A stretch of DNA of 64,000 nucleotides from Taishania sp037189645 (GTDB lineage Bacteria > Bacteroidota > Bacteroidia > Flavobacteriales_D > Crocinitomicaceae), in assembly GCA_037189645.1 (NCBI GenBank), contig JBBCIY010000004.1, forward strand, positions 62,001 through 126,000. Direction: 5' to 3'. The position numbers were made by a program, and so were the translations under genes. Below are positions 18,642 to 25,956 of this stretch, in pieces. The number at the start of each line of letters is the position of its first letter. The stretch's first letter is position 1. The notes below the pieces were generated by a model, which saw nothing but the letters and a program-made list of their open reading frames with translations, was not told the DNA's origin and made no database searches.

Positions 18642-19613
18642 ATGAACTACTCAAAACTTTCACTATATGCATTTTTTGCAGGGTTAATGACAACTGCTGC
18701 TTTTGCACAAAACAATGTGGGGATCGGTACAACTACTCCCAATCCAAACGCGATCCTCGAAATGGAGTCCACAGACCAGGGGGTGCTGGTTCCCCGCATG
18801 ACCACCGCTCAGCGAAACGCCATAGCAGCACCGACGGAAGGTTTGCTGGTCTACGATACAGATGCCGACTGCTTTTTCTTTTATGAAAGCTCCTCCTCTT
18901 CCTGGGAGAATCTCTGTAACGCGGGAGCGACCGGTCCGCAGGGGCCACAAGGTCCGGCAGGCCCTCCGGGAACGAATGGTGTGGGGATTGTTTCCACAGT
19001 TGACAATGGCGACGGAACATTCACACTTAATTACAGTAACGGAACGAGTTTTACAACCTCTGATCTGACTGGTCCGGCAGGAGCACCTGGAACACCCGGA
19101 GCCGCAGGAGCAACCGGCCCGGCAGGTCCCGCGGGACCTCAGGGACCTGCCGGAGCGCAAGGACCTCAAGGTCCGTCCGGCGTCATCCAGAGGTATCATG
19201 TTTACGGTACAGCAGGAAGACTGGCTGTTACAAGCAGCACTGCAACCATGCAGCCGGGAATGAGCCAGACCTTTACGTTATCGGCGCCTGCAACGGTGAT
19301 GATCTGGGCAACGATCGGAGCACGAACCACCGTCACGACTTCCGGAAGCTATGCAACCGTAGATATGATCATTTATGTGAACGGGAATTTTCTGCCGAAT
19401 GGCGGGTGGAACAGGTTCAATATAGTGAACCCGACAAATGCCAATTCTTTTAATACCTGTGCGATAAATACGATGATCTCCCTTCCGGCGGGAACGCATA
19501 CGATTGACCTCAGAACACTGAGAGGATTATCCAGCAATTCTCCTGTCGACATCGGAGGTAACTCATCACTTGATACCAATCCGGGAGAGATGACATTACT
19601 GATCTTAAACTAA
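18642..19613 (+). CDS. Secreted collagen-like repeat protein
   Basis: 323 residues. A signal peptide (to about FAQ) is followed by the NVGIGTTTPNPNAILEMES block common at the N-terminus of Bacteroidota fibre-like surface proteins (with VPRMTTAQRNAI). Two runs of Gly-X-Y collagen repeats follow, a short one (about residues 97-113, GPQGPQGPAGPPG) and a longer one (about 144-181), separated by a DNGDGTFTLNYSNG strand pair. The C-terminal about 130 residues form a beta-sandwich-like head. The likely product is a trimeric stalk with a globular head on the cell surface. It lies 17 bp after the CHU_C gene on the same strand and is probably in the same operon. Confidence 0.85.
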   Translation: MNYSKLSLYAFFAGLMTTAAFAQNNVGIGTTTPNPNAILEMESTDQGVLVPRMTTAQRNAIAAPTEGLLVYDTDADCFFFYESSSSSWENLCNAGATGPQGPQGPAGPPGTNGVGIVSTVDNGDGTFTLNYSNGTSFTTSDLTGPAGAPGTPGAAGATGPAGPAGPQGPAGAQGPQGPSGVIQRYHVYGTAGRLAVTSSTATMQPGMSQTFTLSAPATVMIWATIGARTTVTTSGSYATVDMIIYVNGNFLPNGGWNRFNIVNPTNANSFNTCAINTMISLPAGTHTIDLRTLRGLSSNSPVDIGGNSSLDTNPGEMTLLILN

Positions 19614-19619
19614 CCAGCC

Positions 19620-19886
19620 ATGAAACAGCTTTTATTACTCAGCGGATTTTGCTTTCTTTCGATGGTTTCGTTTTCCCAGATGGTTTCAGGAGGGCGGAAT
19701 GCTGTCATTACTCCTTCGGCGGCGGAAACAAAGACTCCACAGAAGAATCCGGCAGATACCATTACCGTTCATTCCACGGGAAAAACGGCCAGGCCGGTTG
19801 TACGGACGGAACCAGCCAGGGAAAATCAGCCGGTGAACCGTGAACCTGAACAGGCGGTCAGCACTTCTTCTGCAAGAAAACAATGA
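19620..19886 (+). CDS. Small secreted low-complexity protein
   Basis: 88 residues. MKQLLLLSGFCFLSMVSFSQ is a signal peptide. The mature part is a disordered Thr/Pro/Arg/Glu-rich peptide with no recognisable domain. Support comes from the signal peptide and its position 6 bp after the collagen-like gene on the same strand. It could be a surface-linked accessory of that protein. It converges on topB 24 bp downstream. Confidence 0.5.
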   Translation: MKQLLLLSGFCFLSMVSFSQMVSGGRNAVITPSAAETKTPQKNPADTITVHSTGKTARPVVRTEPARENQPVNREPEQAVSTSSARKQ

Positions 19887-19910
19887 TGTGCGGATCAATG
19901 AAACCGGGAA

Positions 19911-22010
19911 TCATTCCAGCCCCACATTCCAGGTAGCGTCCAGGACAAGCTTTCCGTTTTTCGGATCATTGCTCCCGGGAATGACAAATCCTTTGATCTG
20001 GCCCGTTTTTCCTTTCGTGATCAGTTGAACAAGCTGAGCTTCCGTAAGTTTTTTACCAAGCAGCTCAAACGGGATCTTGAACCCGCATGTTTTGAAATCG
20101 GAACAACCGACAGCCGATTTACCTTTCATTATTTTCGCCGATTTACACTTCGGGCAGTCCAGGTCCTCTATGTTCTGTTTTTCTCTCGGCTTCCGTTCCT
20201 TCTTTTTTTCAGGTTCCGGGGAAGCTGCGGCAATCGTGAATGACTGCACGCTGGTATTGAAAATCACCTCATCGGTCAGCTCACGCACCATCTGGTACAG
20301 TTCCTGCTTGAAAACTTCAGGCTGGTATTCCCCTTTTTCAATCAGACGGAGTTTCTTTTCCCATTGGCCGGTTAATTCGGCGCTTTTCAGCAATTCATTC
20401 TGAATGGTATCGATGAGCGCAATTCCCGTCGGGGTAGCAATGATATTTTTGCGCTTTTTCTCAATGTATTTACGCCGGAACAAAGTTTCGATAATGTTGG
20501 CCCTGGTTGACGGACGGCCGATCCCGTTGTCTTTCATCAGCTCGCGCATTTCCTCGTCTTCCACCTGTTTCCCGGCGGTTTCCATTGCCCGGAGCAGCGT
20601 TGCCTCCGTGTAATGCTTCGGTGGTGTTGTCCTTCCCTGGTGGATGAACGGTTCGTGCGGCCCTTTTTCTCCCTCCGTGAATGCAGGCATGATCTTATCT
20701 TCCTCGTTCTCTTTCTTTGCTTTCATATCGGCATACACCTCCCGCCAGCCCTGCTCAATGATCTGTTTCCCGGTCGCTTTGAATTCCAGCTCTCCCACTT
20801 TTCCAAGAACCGTTGTGTTCGACACTTTACATTCCGGGTAAAAAACAGCAATGAAGCGCCTTGCTACCAGATCGTAGATCTTCTGTTCATCCGGCGTAAT
20901 TCCGGACGGGTTCACTCCGGTAGGGATGATCGCATGGTGGTCGGTTACCTTCTTATCGTCAAAAACGGTTTTTAATTTCGGGATGGGTTCTTTTAGAAGA
21001 ACTTCCGTAAACCGGGAATAATAGGCCATCTGCTTTAAGATTCCGGGTATTTTCGGGTGCAGGTCTTCCGAAAGATAGGTGGTATCAACACGCGGATAGG
21101 TCACGATCTTTTTTTCGTACAGGCTCTGGATGTGGCGCAGTGTGTCATCAGCGGAATAGCCGTATTTCTTATTCGCTTCCACCTGCAGCGATGTCAGGTC
21201 GTACAGCCTGGGATTTCCTTCCTTTCCTTCTTTCTGTTCAAATGATGTGACTTCAAATTCCTTGTCTTTCAGGTATTCCAGCCCTTTTTCAGCTTTTTCG
21301 GCTGTTTTCAGCCGGTCGATCTGGCACAAAAATTCGGTTTCGCGGTAATTGGTTTTCAATTCCCAGTAATCCTCCACCTTGAAGGCATCAATTTCCTTCT
21401 GGCGCTGAACGATCAGTGCCAGTGTCGGTGTCTGCACCCTCCCGATGGAAAGTGTGGATTGCCGCCTCCCGAATTTTACGGTAAACAGGCGGGTCGCGTT
21501 GATCCCGAGGATCCAGTCGCCGATCGCACGGGCGCTTCCTGCCGCGTACAAATTGTCGTATTGCACGGAGTCCTTTAACTTTTCAAATCCTTCCCGGATG
21601 GCTTCTTCCGTAAGGGAAGAAATCCACAACCTCCGGATGGGAACCCTGCATTTTGCCTTGAGCAGCACCCAGCGCTGGATGAGCTCTCCTTCCTGCCCGG
21701 CATCCCCGCAGTTAATGACCTCCTCGCATTGGGCAACCAGGTTCTCTATTGTTGAAAACTGCTTTTGCACTCCCCTGTCATTGATCACCTTGATCCCGAA
21801 ATTCGGCGGAATGATCGGCAGGTCTTCCAGCTTCCAGTACTTCCAGGATTCCTTGTAGTCATGCGGTTCTTTCAGCGTACACAAGTGTCCGAATGTCCAT
21901 GTTACGGCATAGCCATTCCCTTCGTAATAGCCGTCACGGCGGGTTTTTGCCCCGATGATCTCAGCAATGTCTTTGGCAACAGAAGGTTTTTCGGCTATAC
22001 ACAGTTTCAT
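19911..22010 (-). CDS. topB: DNA topoisomerase III (type IA)
   Basis: 699 residues. The Toprim domain starts at residue 1 (KLCIAEKPSVAKDIAEIIG). The type IA core carries the active-site Tyr305 in KKIVTYPRVDTTYLSEDL. GRPSTRANIIETLFRRKYIE is a further type IA signature. The C-terminal segment has a zinc-ribbon (CPKCKSAKIMKG...GCSDFKTCGF) followed by a short RecQ/topo-type tail. TopB relaxes and decatenates single-strand-containing DNA. Bacteroidota carry several topB copies, some on mobile elements; this one shows no conjugative neighbours but borders the Rhs island. Complete, with the standard N-terminal start. Confidence 0.92.
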   Translation of the reverse strand: MKLCIAEKPSVAKDIAEIIGAKTRRDGYYEGNGYAVTWTFGHLCTLKEPHDYKESWKYWKLEDLPIIPPNFGIKVINDRGVQKQFSTIENLVAQCEEVINCGDAGQEGELIQRWVLLKAKCRVPIRRLWISSLTEEAIREGFEKLKDSVQYDNLYAAGSARAIGDWILGINATRLFTVKFGRRQSTLSIGRVQTPTLALIVQRQKEIDAFKVEDYWELKTNYRETEFLCQIDRLKTAEKAEKGLEYLKDKEFEVTSFEQKEGKEGNPRLYDLTSLQVEANKKYGYSADDTLRHIQSLYEKKIVTYPRVDTTYLSEDLHPKIPGILKQMAYYSRFTEVLLKEPIPKLKTVFDDKKVTDHHAIIPTGVNPSGITPDEQKIYDLVARRFIAVFYPECKVSNTTVLGKVGELEFKATGKQIIEQGWREVYADMKAKKENEEDKIMPAFTEGEKGPHEPFIHQGRTTPPKHYTEATLLRAMETAGKQVEDEEMRELMKDNGIGRPSTRANIIETLFRRKYIEKKRKNIIATPTGIALIDTIQNELLKSAELTGQWEKKLRLIEKGEYQPEVFKQELYQMVRELTDEVIFNTSVQSFTIAAASPEPEKKKERKPREKQNIEDLDCPKCKSAKIMKGKSAVGCSDFKTCGFKIPFELLGKKLTEAQLVQLITKGKTGQIKGFVIPGSNDPKNGKLVLDATWNVGLE

Positions 22011-22150
22011 GTTCTACTATTCTCCGTCAAATATGTCTCTTTACCCCGTTAAAAAACCGGGACGTTAAAGTTAATCAAAAGAATCGTATCTGTAAATTGA
22101 AATCTTTTATTGCATCAGGGTATTGTCAGAGTCTCCCATAAACTTATAAC

Positions 22151-22164
22151 GGCGCAAGTTCGCC
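22151..22164. other. Short GC-rich hairpin in the 267-bp gap between the accessory region and topB
   Basis: GGCG CAAGTT CGCC, preceded by TATAAC, lies in otherwise AT-rich non-coding DNA (22011-22277). No gene was seen in this gap. It may be a relic of a cassette boundary or a weak transcription stop. Confidence 0.3.
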
Positions 22165-22277
22165 TATTCTCAGTCTTCACAAATTAATGTTTATTCTTCT
22201 GTCTTTTCGGCAATGGCTTTCGTTAGTGCTGTTTTATTCACAAGTTGTTAGTTTTGGTTTTGCTATTGTGATAAACC

Positions 22278-22850
22278 CTACCAGTTCCTGTATTTTCGTT
22301 CTTCTTTCACTCGCTTCTCTTTAAACGGAGCTTCTTTTTTCAGCGGGTAAGCATAGAAGGTTTTACGCAGCCTGATCTTCTGAGCTTCTACCGGGAGGTT
22401 CATATTCGGAACAACCAGGCTGGTGATCAAAAACTGCTTCCCGTTTTTCAGGTAGATCCGTGCATAGCTGTAGTTGTCCCAGGGAAACCATTGCATCCGG
22501 TCTTCGGCAAGAGGTTTACTTTTAAAATACTTTATCTTGTCAACATCATCCAAGGAAAACTCCGTTTCTTCTCCTTTTCCCGTTCGGATCTTTATTTTCC
22601 ATTCGTTGGGATAGTAATAGAAAACGTACCCCTTATTCAGGTAATAATACCGTAAATGGAGCAGCAATTGAGGGATGAAAAAAATTGAAAACCCAATCAG
22701 TGCATATCGAATAAACACATCCGTGTCTTCTGGTCCAAATCTGTATACCATATAAATAGGAAATGCAATGGCTCCTATTATATAAAATATAGAAAACTTA
22801 GCATTTTCCCAATGGTACTTCAAGCATGGTTTAAACTCGTACATCATCAT
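22278..22850 (-). CDS. Membrane protein of unknown function in the toxin-immunity region
   Basis: 190 residues. Two hydrophobic segments (about residues 18-36, FSIFYIIGAIAFPIYMVYR, and about 47-63, IRYALIGFSIFFIPQLL) are followed by a soluble part with a beta-rich pleckstrin-like pattern (GYVFYYYPNEWKIKIRTGK, FSLDDVDKIKYFK) and a basic tail. The architecture, two helices then a PH-like domain, is like small membrane immunity proteins such as the STM3941-type protein at 24142-24684, and the gene lies at the end of the Rhs immunity array on the same strand. It may be a further immunity gene whose toxin has been lost (inference). Three Met codons sit at the start; the first is used here. Confidence 0.6.
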   Translation of the reverse strand: MMMYEFKPCLKYHWENAKFSIFYIIGAIAFPIYMVYRFGPEDTDVFIRYALIGFSIFFIPQLLLHLRYYYLNKGYVFYYYPNEWKIKIRTGKGEETEFSLDDVDKIKYFKSKPLAEDRMQWFPWDNYSYARIYLKNGKQFLITSLVVPNMNLPVEAQKIRLRKTFYAYPLKKEAPFKEKRVKEERKYRNW

Positions 22851-22934
22851 TTAAATCTTAACCAATTTTTTACTAATCCGTTATGGCAAGTATCGAAATG
22901 AATCAATTTATTTTCAACTATTCATATCAACACA

Positions 22935-22962
22935 TTACCTGCGGTGCTGCCGTTGGCGGTAA
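22935..22962. other. Hairpin in the spacer between Imm32 and the 22278-22850 gene
   Basis: TTACC pairs with GGTAA around a GC-rich loop that itself contains GCCGTTGGCGGTAACG. The spacer also has CCGTTATGGC at 22878-22887. Similar (C)GTTA-type GC-rich bits recur in the neighbouring spacer at 22147-22164. Confidence 0.25.
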
Positions 22963-22978
22963 CGACATTAACCCCAAA

Positions 22979-23218
22979 TCATTTCCAATACATCAATTTT
23001 AATTGGTGCATTAGTTTTACTCCATTACTCTTATTTTGCTTCTCTTCTGTCAGCTCATTTCCTCCCCAATCTGGTGTCATTAAATGTAAGTGCTCATCCT
23101 GATTATTTTCAATTAATTTGACAAGTACATTTTTCAAGTATTCTGCACCTGCTTTATTAAGATGTAGTTCTATCAACTCACCTTGTTGGTCTAATTCTAA
23201 TGTTAATATCTTTTCCAT
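22979..23218 (-). CDS. Imm32-type immunity protein
   Basis: 79 residues. The block EHLHLMTPDWGGNELTEEKQ is characteristic of the Imm32 family, and the N-terminus (LELDQQGELIELHLNKAGAEYLKNVL) fits too. Such proteins neutralise the toxin encoded just upstream. Here that toxin is the frameshifted Rhs tip ending at 23227, 8 bp before this start, so the immunity gene is intact while the toxin appears broken. It is probably cytoplasmic. A retained immunity gene can still protect against kin carrying the working toxin. Confidence 0.8.
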   Translation of the reverse strand: MEKILTLELDQQGELIELHLNKAGAEYLKNVLVKLIENNQDEHLHLMTPDWGGNELTEEKQNKSNGVKLMHQLKLMYWK

Positions 23219-23226
23219 AATTCAGC

Positions 23227-24098
23227 TTATTTTAAAGGTGTGTACATTTTAGGTGAACCGTCTAAAAAGATTTTAACTTTTTCAAACGAAGAATGTCCAT
23301 TATACCAAATATCTACGTGTGGTCCTTCAAAACCTTTCTTATACTCCTCCTTTATCAAGATAATAGCGAGTTCCTGAAGGACTAAAATATGAACCTTTAC
23401 CGCTTAAAGGATCAACACCTTTAGTTGTAAATCCTTTAGCCTTAAACATTTCATCTATTTGAGAAAATGTTTTTCCTTTGAACGGATTTGACGTTACCCC
23501 CTTAGCGGCACCTGATCCACTAGATACTCTCTTAAACACCAGCGCTTCTATCGCTTTTTCGGTGAAAAATCCAGCGCCATAAGCATAATCATTTGCAGTG
23601 TAATTGGGAATATTGCTTACAGCGTTCGAAATACCACCGGCGGTTTGTATGCTACCATAGATACCCATACTAAAAGTGTTGGCAAGGCCGTCCCAATAGC
23701 TTTGACCAAAAAACTGACCCTTGACAAAATTCCAGGTAGATTTAGCTCCTCCCACAAACCCATCGGCAAAACTGCTTCCAAGCCCGCTTCCTGAACTTTC
23801 TGAGTTGTTAAAAGTATCGCCTGAATAAAACAGCATCTGTTATATTTTGGAAAACAGAACCTCCCGAATTTTCTTTTTTATCTTTTTCTCCGGGTTTTTT
23901 ATTTTCCTTCTTCTTCGGATCTTCTGTTTCTTGTGGAGCTCTACCATCCGGATCAATTAAACGGATCGGGTTCCCCATTACATAATTATACGCACTCCAA
24001 CTCGGAAACTCCGTAGCAAGCGGATCAAGGGATAAAAAGCGAGCGATGTCACTGTCATAATACCTCGCTCCCCTGTAATCCCATTCCGGGATTCTGAT
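23227..24098 (-). pseudogene. Displaced Rhs tip plus toxin domain, cassette 3, with two frameshifts
   Basis: Read from 24098 downward: the Rhs core end (DYRGARYYDSDIARF, then EFPSWSAYNYVMGNPIRL and IDPDGRAP), a lysine-rich linker and SGGSVFQNITDAV, then a frameshift at the A4 run 23827-23830 (T4 in the mRNA sense; five T would restore the frame). The second frame (23836-23339) encodes FYSGDTFNNSE, a GANxx-type glycine-rich pre-toxin segment and the toxin end GTRYYLDKGGV, where a stop interrupts. A third frame continues KKGFEGPHVDIWYNGHS...KMYTPLK to 23227, with the PHVDI motif of nuclease-like polymorphic toxins. No in-frame ATG precedes the core; the first ATG is in YVMGNP. It is either a silent cassette or assembly indels. 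Confidence 0.7.
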
Positions 24099-24159
24099 TC
24101 ATTTCAAAGAACTTAAAAACAGGTCACTGCATTTTTGCCTGCTAATTTGATACACGACC
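24066..24159. repeat. 94-bp cassette-junction repeat, copy A
   Basis: 91 of 94 positions match copy B at 25531-25624. On the minus strand it runs from GGTCGTGTATCAAATTAGCAG to the first Rhs codons of cassette 3 (DYRGAR). It supplies the last five codons and stop (GRVSN-stop) of the immunity gene 24142-24684. The linker part is absent from the full-length rhs gene, which shares only the CTCCCCTGTAATCC end. Confidence 0.9.
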
Positions 24160-24684
24160 TTTATCTGCCAGTTCTGATAGAATAATCTTCTCAAGATCTT
24201 CAAAATCAATTTTTAAAGAATTTGATATTATTGATATAGGTGAACCGTAAGATTTATAATTTAATTCCATTGCTTTTCTCGAAATTATATTCTTTGCACG
24301 GCTTAAGTATTTTTCAGGTACGTCAGTATGTATTATTAGAAATTTATTTGACATCACCTGTCTCCTTTCTATTCCTGTAATATCATTCCATTCAATCAAT
24401 CCTACACTTGTAGCATTTGTATTGTCGGTTATACCGTTCTGATCAATGATTAGTCCAGGTTTATTATCTGTTAGTTTTCTTAATAGAAAAATTAAACCTA
24501 ATCCAAAAAAACAGACTCCTATAATACCAGAAATTTGAATAACATCAGGATTTCTGAAAAGTGGAGAAAGAAAATATTCAGGTTTTAGTGCTCCAAAAAA
24601 TCCTATTATTACAAATACTAAACCTGCTATAATAAAAAAAACAATCTTCTTTTTACTTAATGATACTTCTAATTTATTTTCCAT
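24142..24684 (-). CDS. STM3941-type membrane immunity protein
   Basis: 180 residues. Two N-terminal transmembrane helices (about 13-31, VFFIIAGLVFVIIGFFGAL region, and about 50-67, ISGIIGVCFFGLGLIFLL) are followed by a PH-like soluble domain with KPGLIIDQNGITDNTNA and VGLIEWNDITGIERRQ, the pattern of STM3941 family proteins. It starts 6 bp after a glycine-zipper toxin gene, so it is the expected immunity partner, and membrane location fits a membrane-acting toxin. The last five residues (GRVSN) are encoded by the cassette-junction repeat, so its C-terminus was probably reshaped by recombination. Confidence 0.75.
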   Translation of the reverse strand: MENKLEVSLSKKKIVFFIIAGLVFVIIGFFGALKPEYFLSPLFRNPDVIQISGIIGVCFFGLGLIFLLRKLTDNKPGLIIDQNGITDNTNATSVGLIEWNDITGIERRQVMSNKFLIIHTDVPEKYLSRAKNIISRKAMELNYKSYGSPISIISNSLKIDFEDLEKIILSELADKGRVSN

Positions 24685-24690
24685 TATTAA

Positions 24691-25563
24691 TTACTTATTA
24701 TGTAACTTATCTACAATTCCTTGCCCGGTACTACTACCTGCTTCTCCACCAATCCAACCACCTATGAATCCTCCAATAATGGCTCCAGGGATTGCACCAA
24801 CACCTCCAAATAGGGCTCCAAACGCTCCCCCTATTTCAGCTCCTAAAGCACCTCCAGCGGCTCCCCCTCCTATACCTCCTATCGTTTGTGCGGTGGCACT
24901 TTGAGCATGGTAACCGAATTCTCCTCCATCTGCTTGATAACCATCATGGATTTCAACACCTCCTATAATTGTTGTAGCTACTACAGTTGACCTTCCTGCC
25001 CACTTATAATTATTTGCGGCTTTGTATGCTACTGAACGTCCACCTGTATGTCCATTACCCCCCCAGCTGCTATTATAGTATTTTCCATTTTTACCTAACC
25101 AAGTTCCTTCATTAGGTCTAGTAGCAATATGTAAAGCGTCAAAAATACCTCCACTAATATCTAATACACGTTTTGAATTATCAAAGTTTCCTTCTTCATT
25201 ATATTGACCAAAATCACCAGAAGCAAAATATGTATCATTTGTCGGCCCCATACTATTGACTTTCGTCCATTTTACATCGCCCAAGTTCGTTATATTTTCC
25301 CCTGAAAATAATCCGAAACCCTCATAAAATTCATTTCTGGTTTCACCATCAAAATATTTTCTCTGCCCGTATTCATTCTCATACCAATCAGGAGGGTTTG
25401 GAGCTTTACCTGTCGGATCTGTAAAAATGATTGGATTGCTAAACACATAATTATACGCACTCCAGCTTGGGAACTCTTTCGCAAGCGGATCAAGGGAGAG
25501 GAAGCGTGCGATGTCTGAGTCATAGTATCTCGCTCCCCTGTAATCCCATTCCGGGATTCTGAT
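24691..25563 (-). CDS. Displaced Rhs tip plus glycine-zipper toxin, cassette 2
   Basis: An uninterrupted frame from a TGA upstream (25564-25566) to 24691. It encodes WDYRGARYYDSDIARFLSL, then KEFPSWSAYNYVFSNPII and FTDPTGKAPN, then a toxin domain: a soluble segment with SSWGGNGHTGGRSVAYKAAN, then a strongly hydrophobic Gly/Ala-rich stretch (about the last 75 residues, GGIGGGAAGGALGAEIGGAF and continuing) typical of glycine-zipper membrane or pore-forming effectors. There is no ATG before the tip; the first usable start is GTG at 25446 (FSNPII). It therefore looks like an orphan tip stored for recombination into the full-length gene, or a weakly expressed short form. Its immunity gene is 6 bp downstream. 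Confidence 0.7.
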   Translation of the reverse strand: MRIPEWDYRGARYYDSDIARFLSLDPLAKEFPSWSAYNYVFSNPIIFTDPTGKAPNPPDWYENEYGQRKYFDGETRNEFYEGFGLFSGENITNLGDVKWTKVNSMGPTNDTYFASGDFGQYNEEGNFDNSKRVLDISGGIFDALHIATRPNEGTWLGKNGKYYNSSWGGNGHTGGRSVAYKAANNYKWAGRSTVVATTIIGGVEIHDGYQADGGEFGYHAQSATAQTIGGIGGGAAGGALGAEIGGAFGALFGGVGAIPGAIIGGFIGGWIGGEAGSSTGQGIVDKLHNK

Positions 25564-25624
25564 TCATTTCAAAGAACTTAAAAACAGGTCACTACATGTT
25601 TACCTGCTAATTTGATACACGACC
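25531..25624. repeat. 94-bp cassette-junction repeat, copy B
   Basis: The second copy of the element at 24066-24159, with three substitutions. It starts directly after the stop codon of the first immunity gene (25627-25956) and leads into the Rhs codons of cassette 2. Confidence 0.9.
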
Positions 25625-25626
25625 CC

Positions 25627-25956
25627 CTATATGTCTGGAAATTTAATTAGCTTGCTAAAATCTGTCTTCCATATTTCAAGTTCAAACAACTCACCATTCT
25701 CATCAATATTGAGAGAGGCAATTACTTCAACGCCATCTAAATCTGTAAATTGAAAATCGCTTACTTGCTCACCTAAAATTCTACCCTCTATTACTTTCCC
25801 ATTAGGAAATAAATATAAACTGCCCATTTCCCCATCATCCATCGGACGAACCAACAAGTTATTTTTCCAATTATCAGATAATATTATTGATGACTTATTC
25901 ACAAGGAGTTCAAGAAGTCTCTCCTCTTGTTTCGTAGGTTTTCTATTTAATTCCAT
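25627..25956 (-). CDS. DUF6984-like immunity protein for the main Rhs toxin
   Basis: 109 residues, no membrane segments. RKPTKQEERLLELLV, LLVRPMDDGEMGSLYLF and ELEIWKTDFSKLIKFP fit the DUF6984 family as I know it. The ATG lies within the last codons of the giant rhs gene (14-bp overlap), so translation is coupled to the toxin, as expected for an immunity gene. Cytoplasmic location fits a nuclease-type toxin partner. Confidence 0.7.
   Translation of the reverse strand: MELNRKPTKQEERLLELLVNKSSIILSDNWKNNLLVRPMDDGEMGSLYLFPNGKVIEGRILGEQVSDFQFTDLDGVEVIASLNIDENGELFELEIWKTDFSKLIKFPDI

Noticed and set aside
18930..19190. Repetitive DNA in the collagen-like gene as a possible CRISPR or satellite
   Set aside because: The periodicity is the 9-nt Gly-X-Y codon pattern in frame, not spacer-repeat units.
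24050..24120. Alternative-frame peptide FKFFEMNQNPGM in the junction repeat as a start for the orphan tips
   Set aside because: It is in a different frame from the Rhs codons and stops within 10 codons of the ATG (MNQNPGMGLQGSEIL type).
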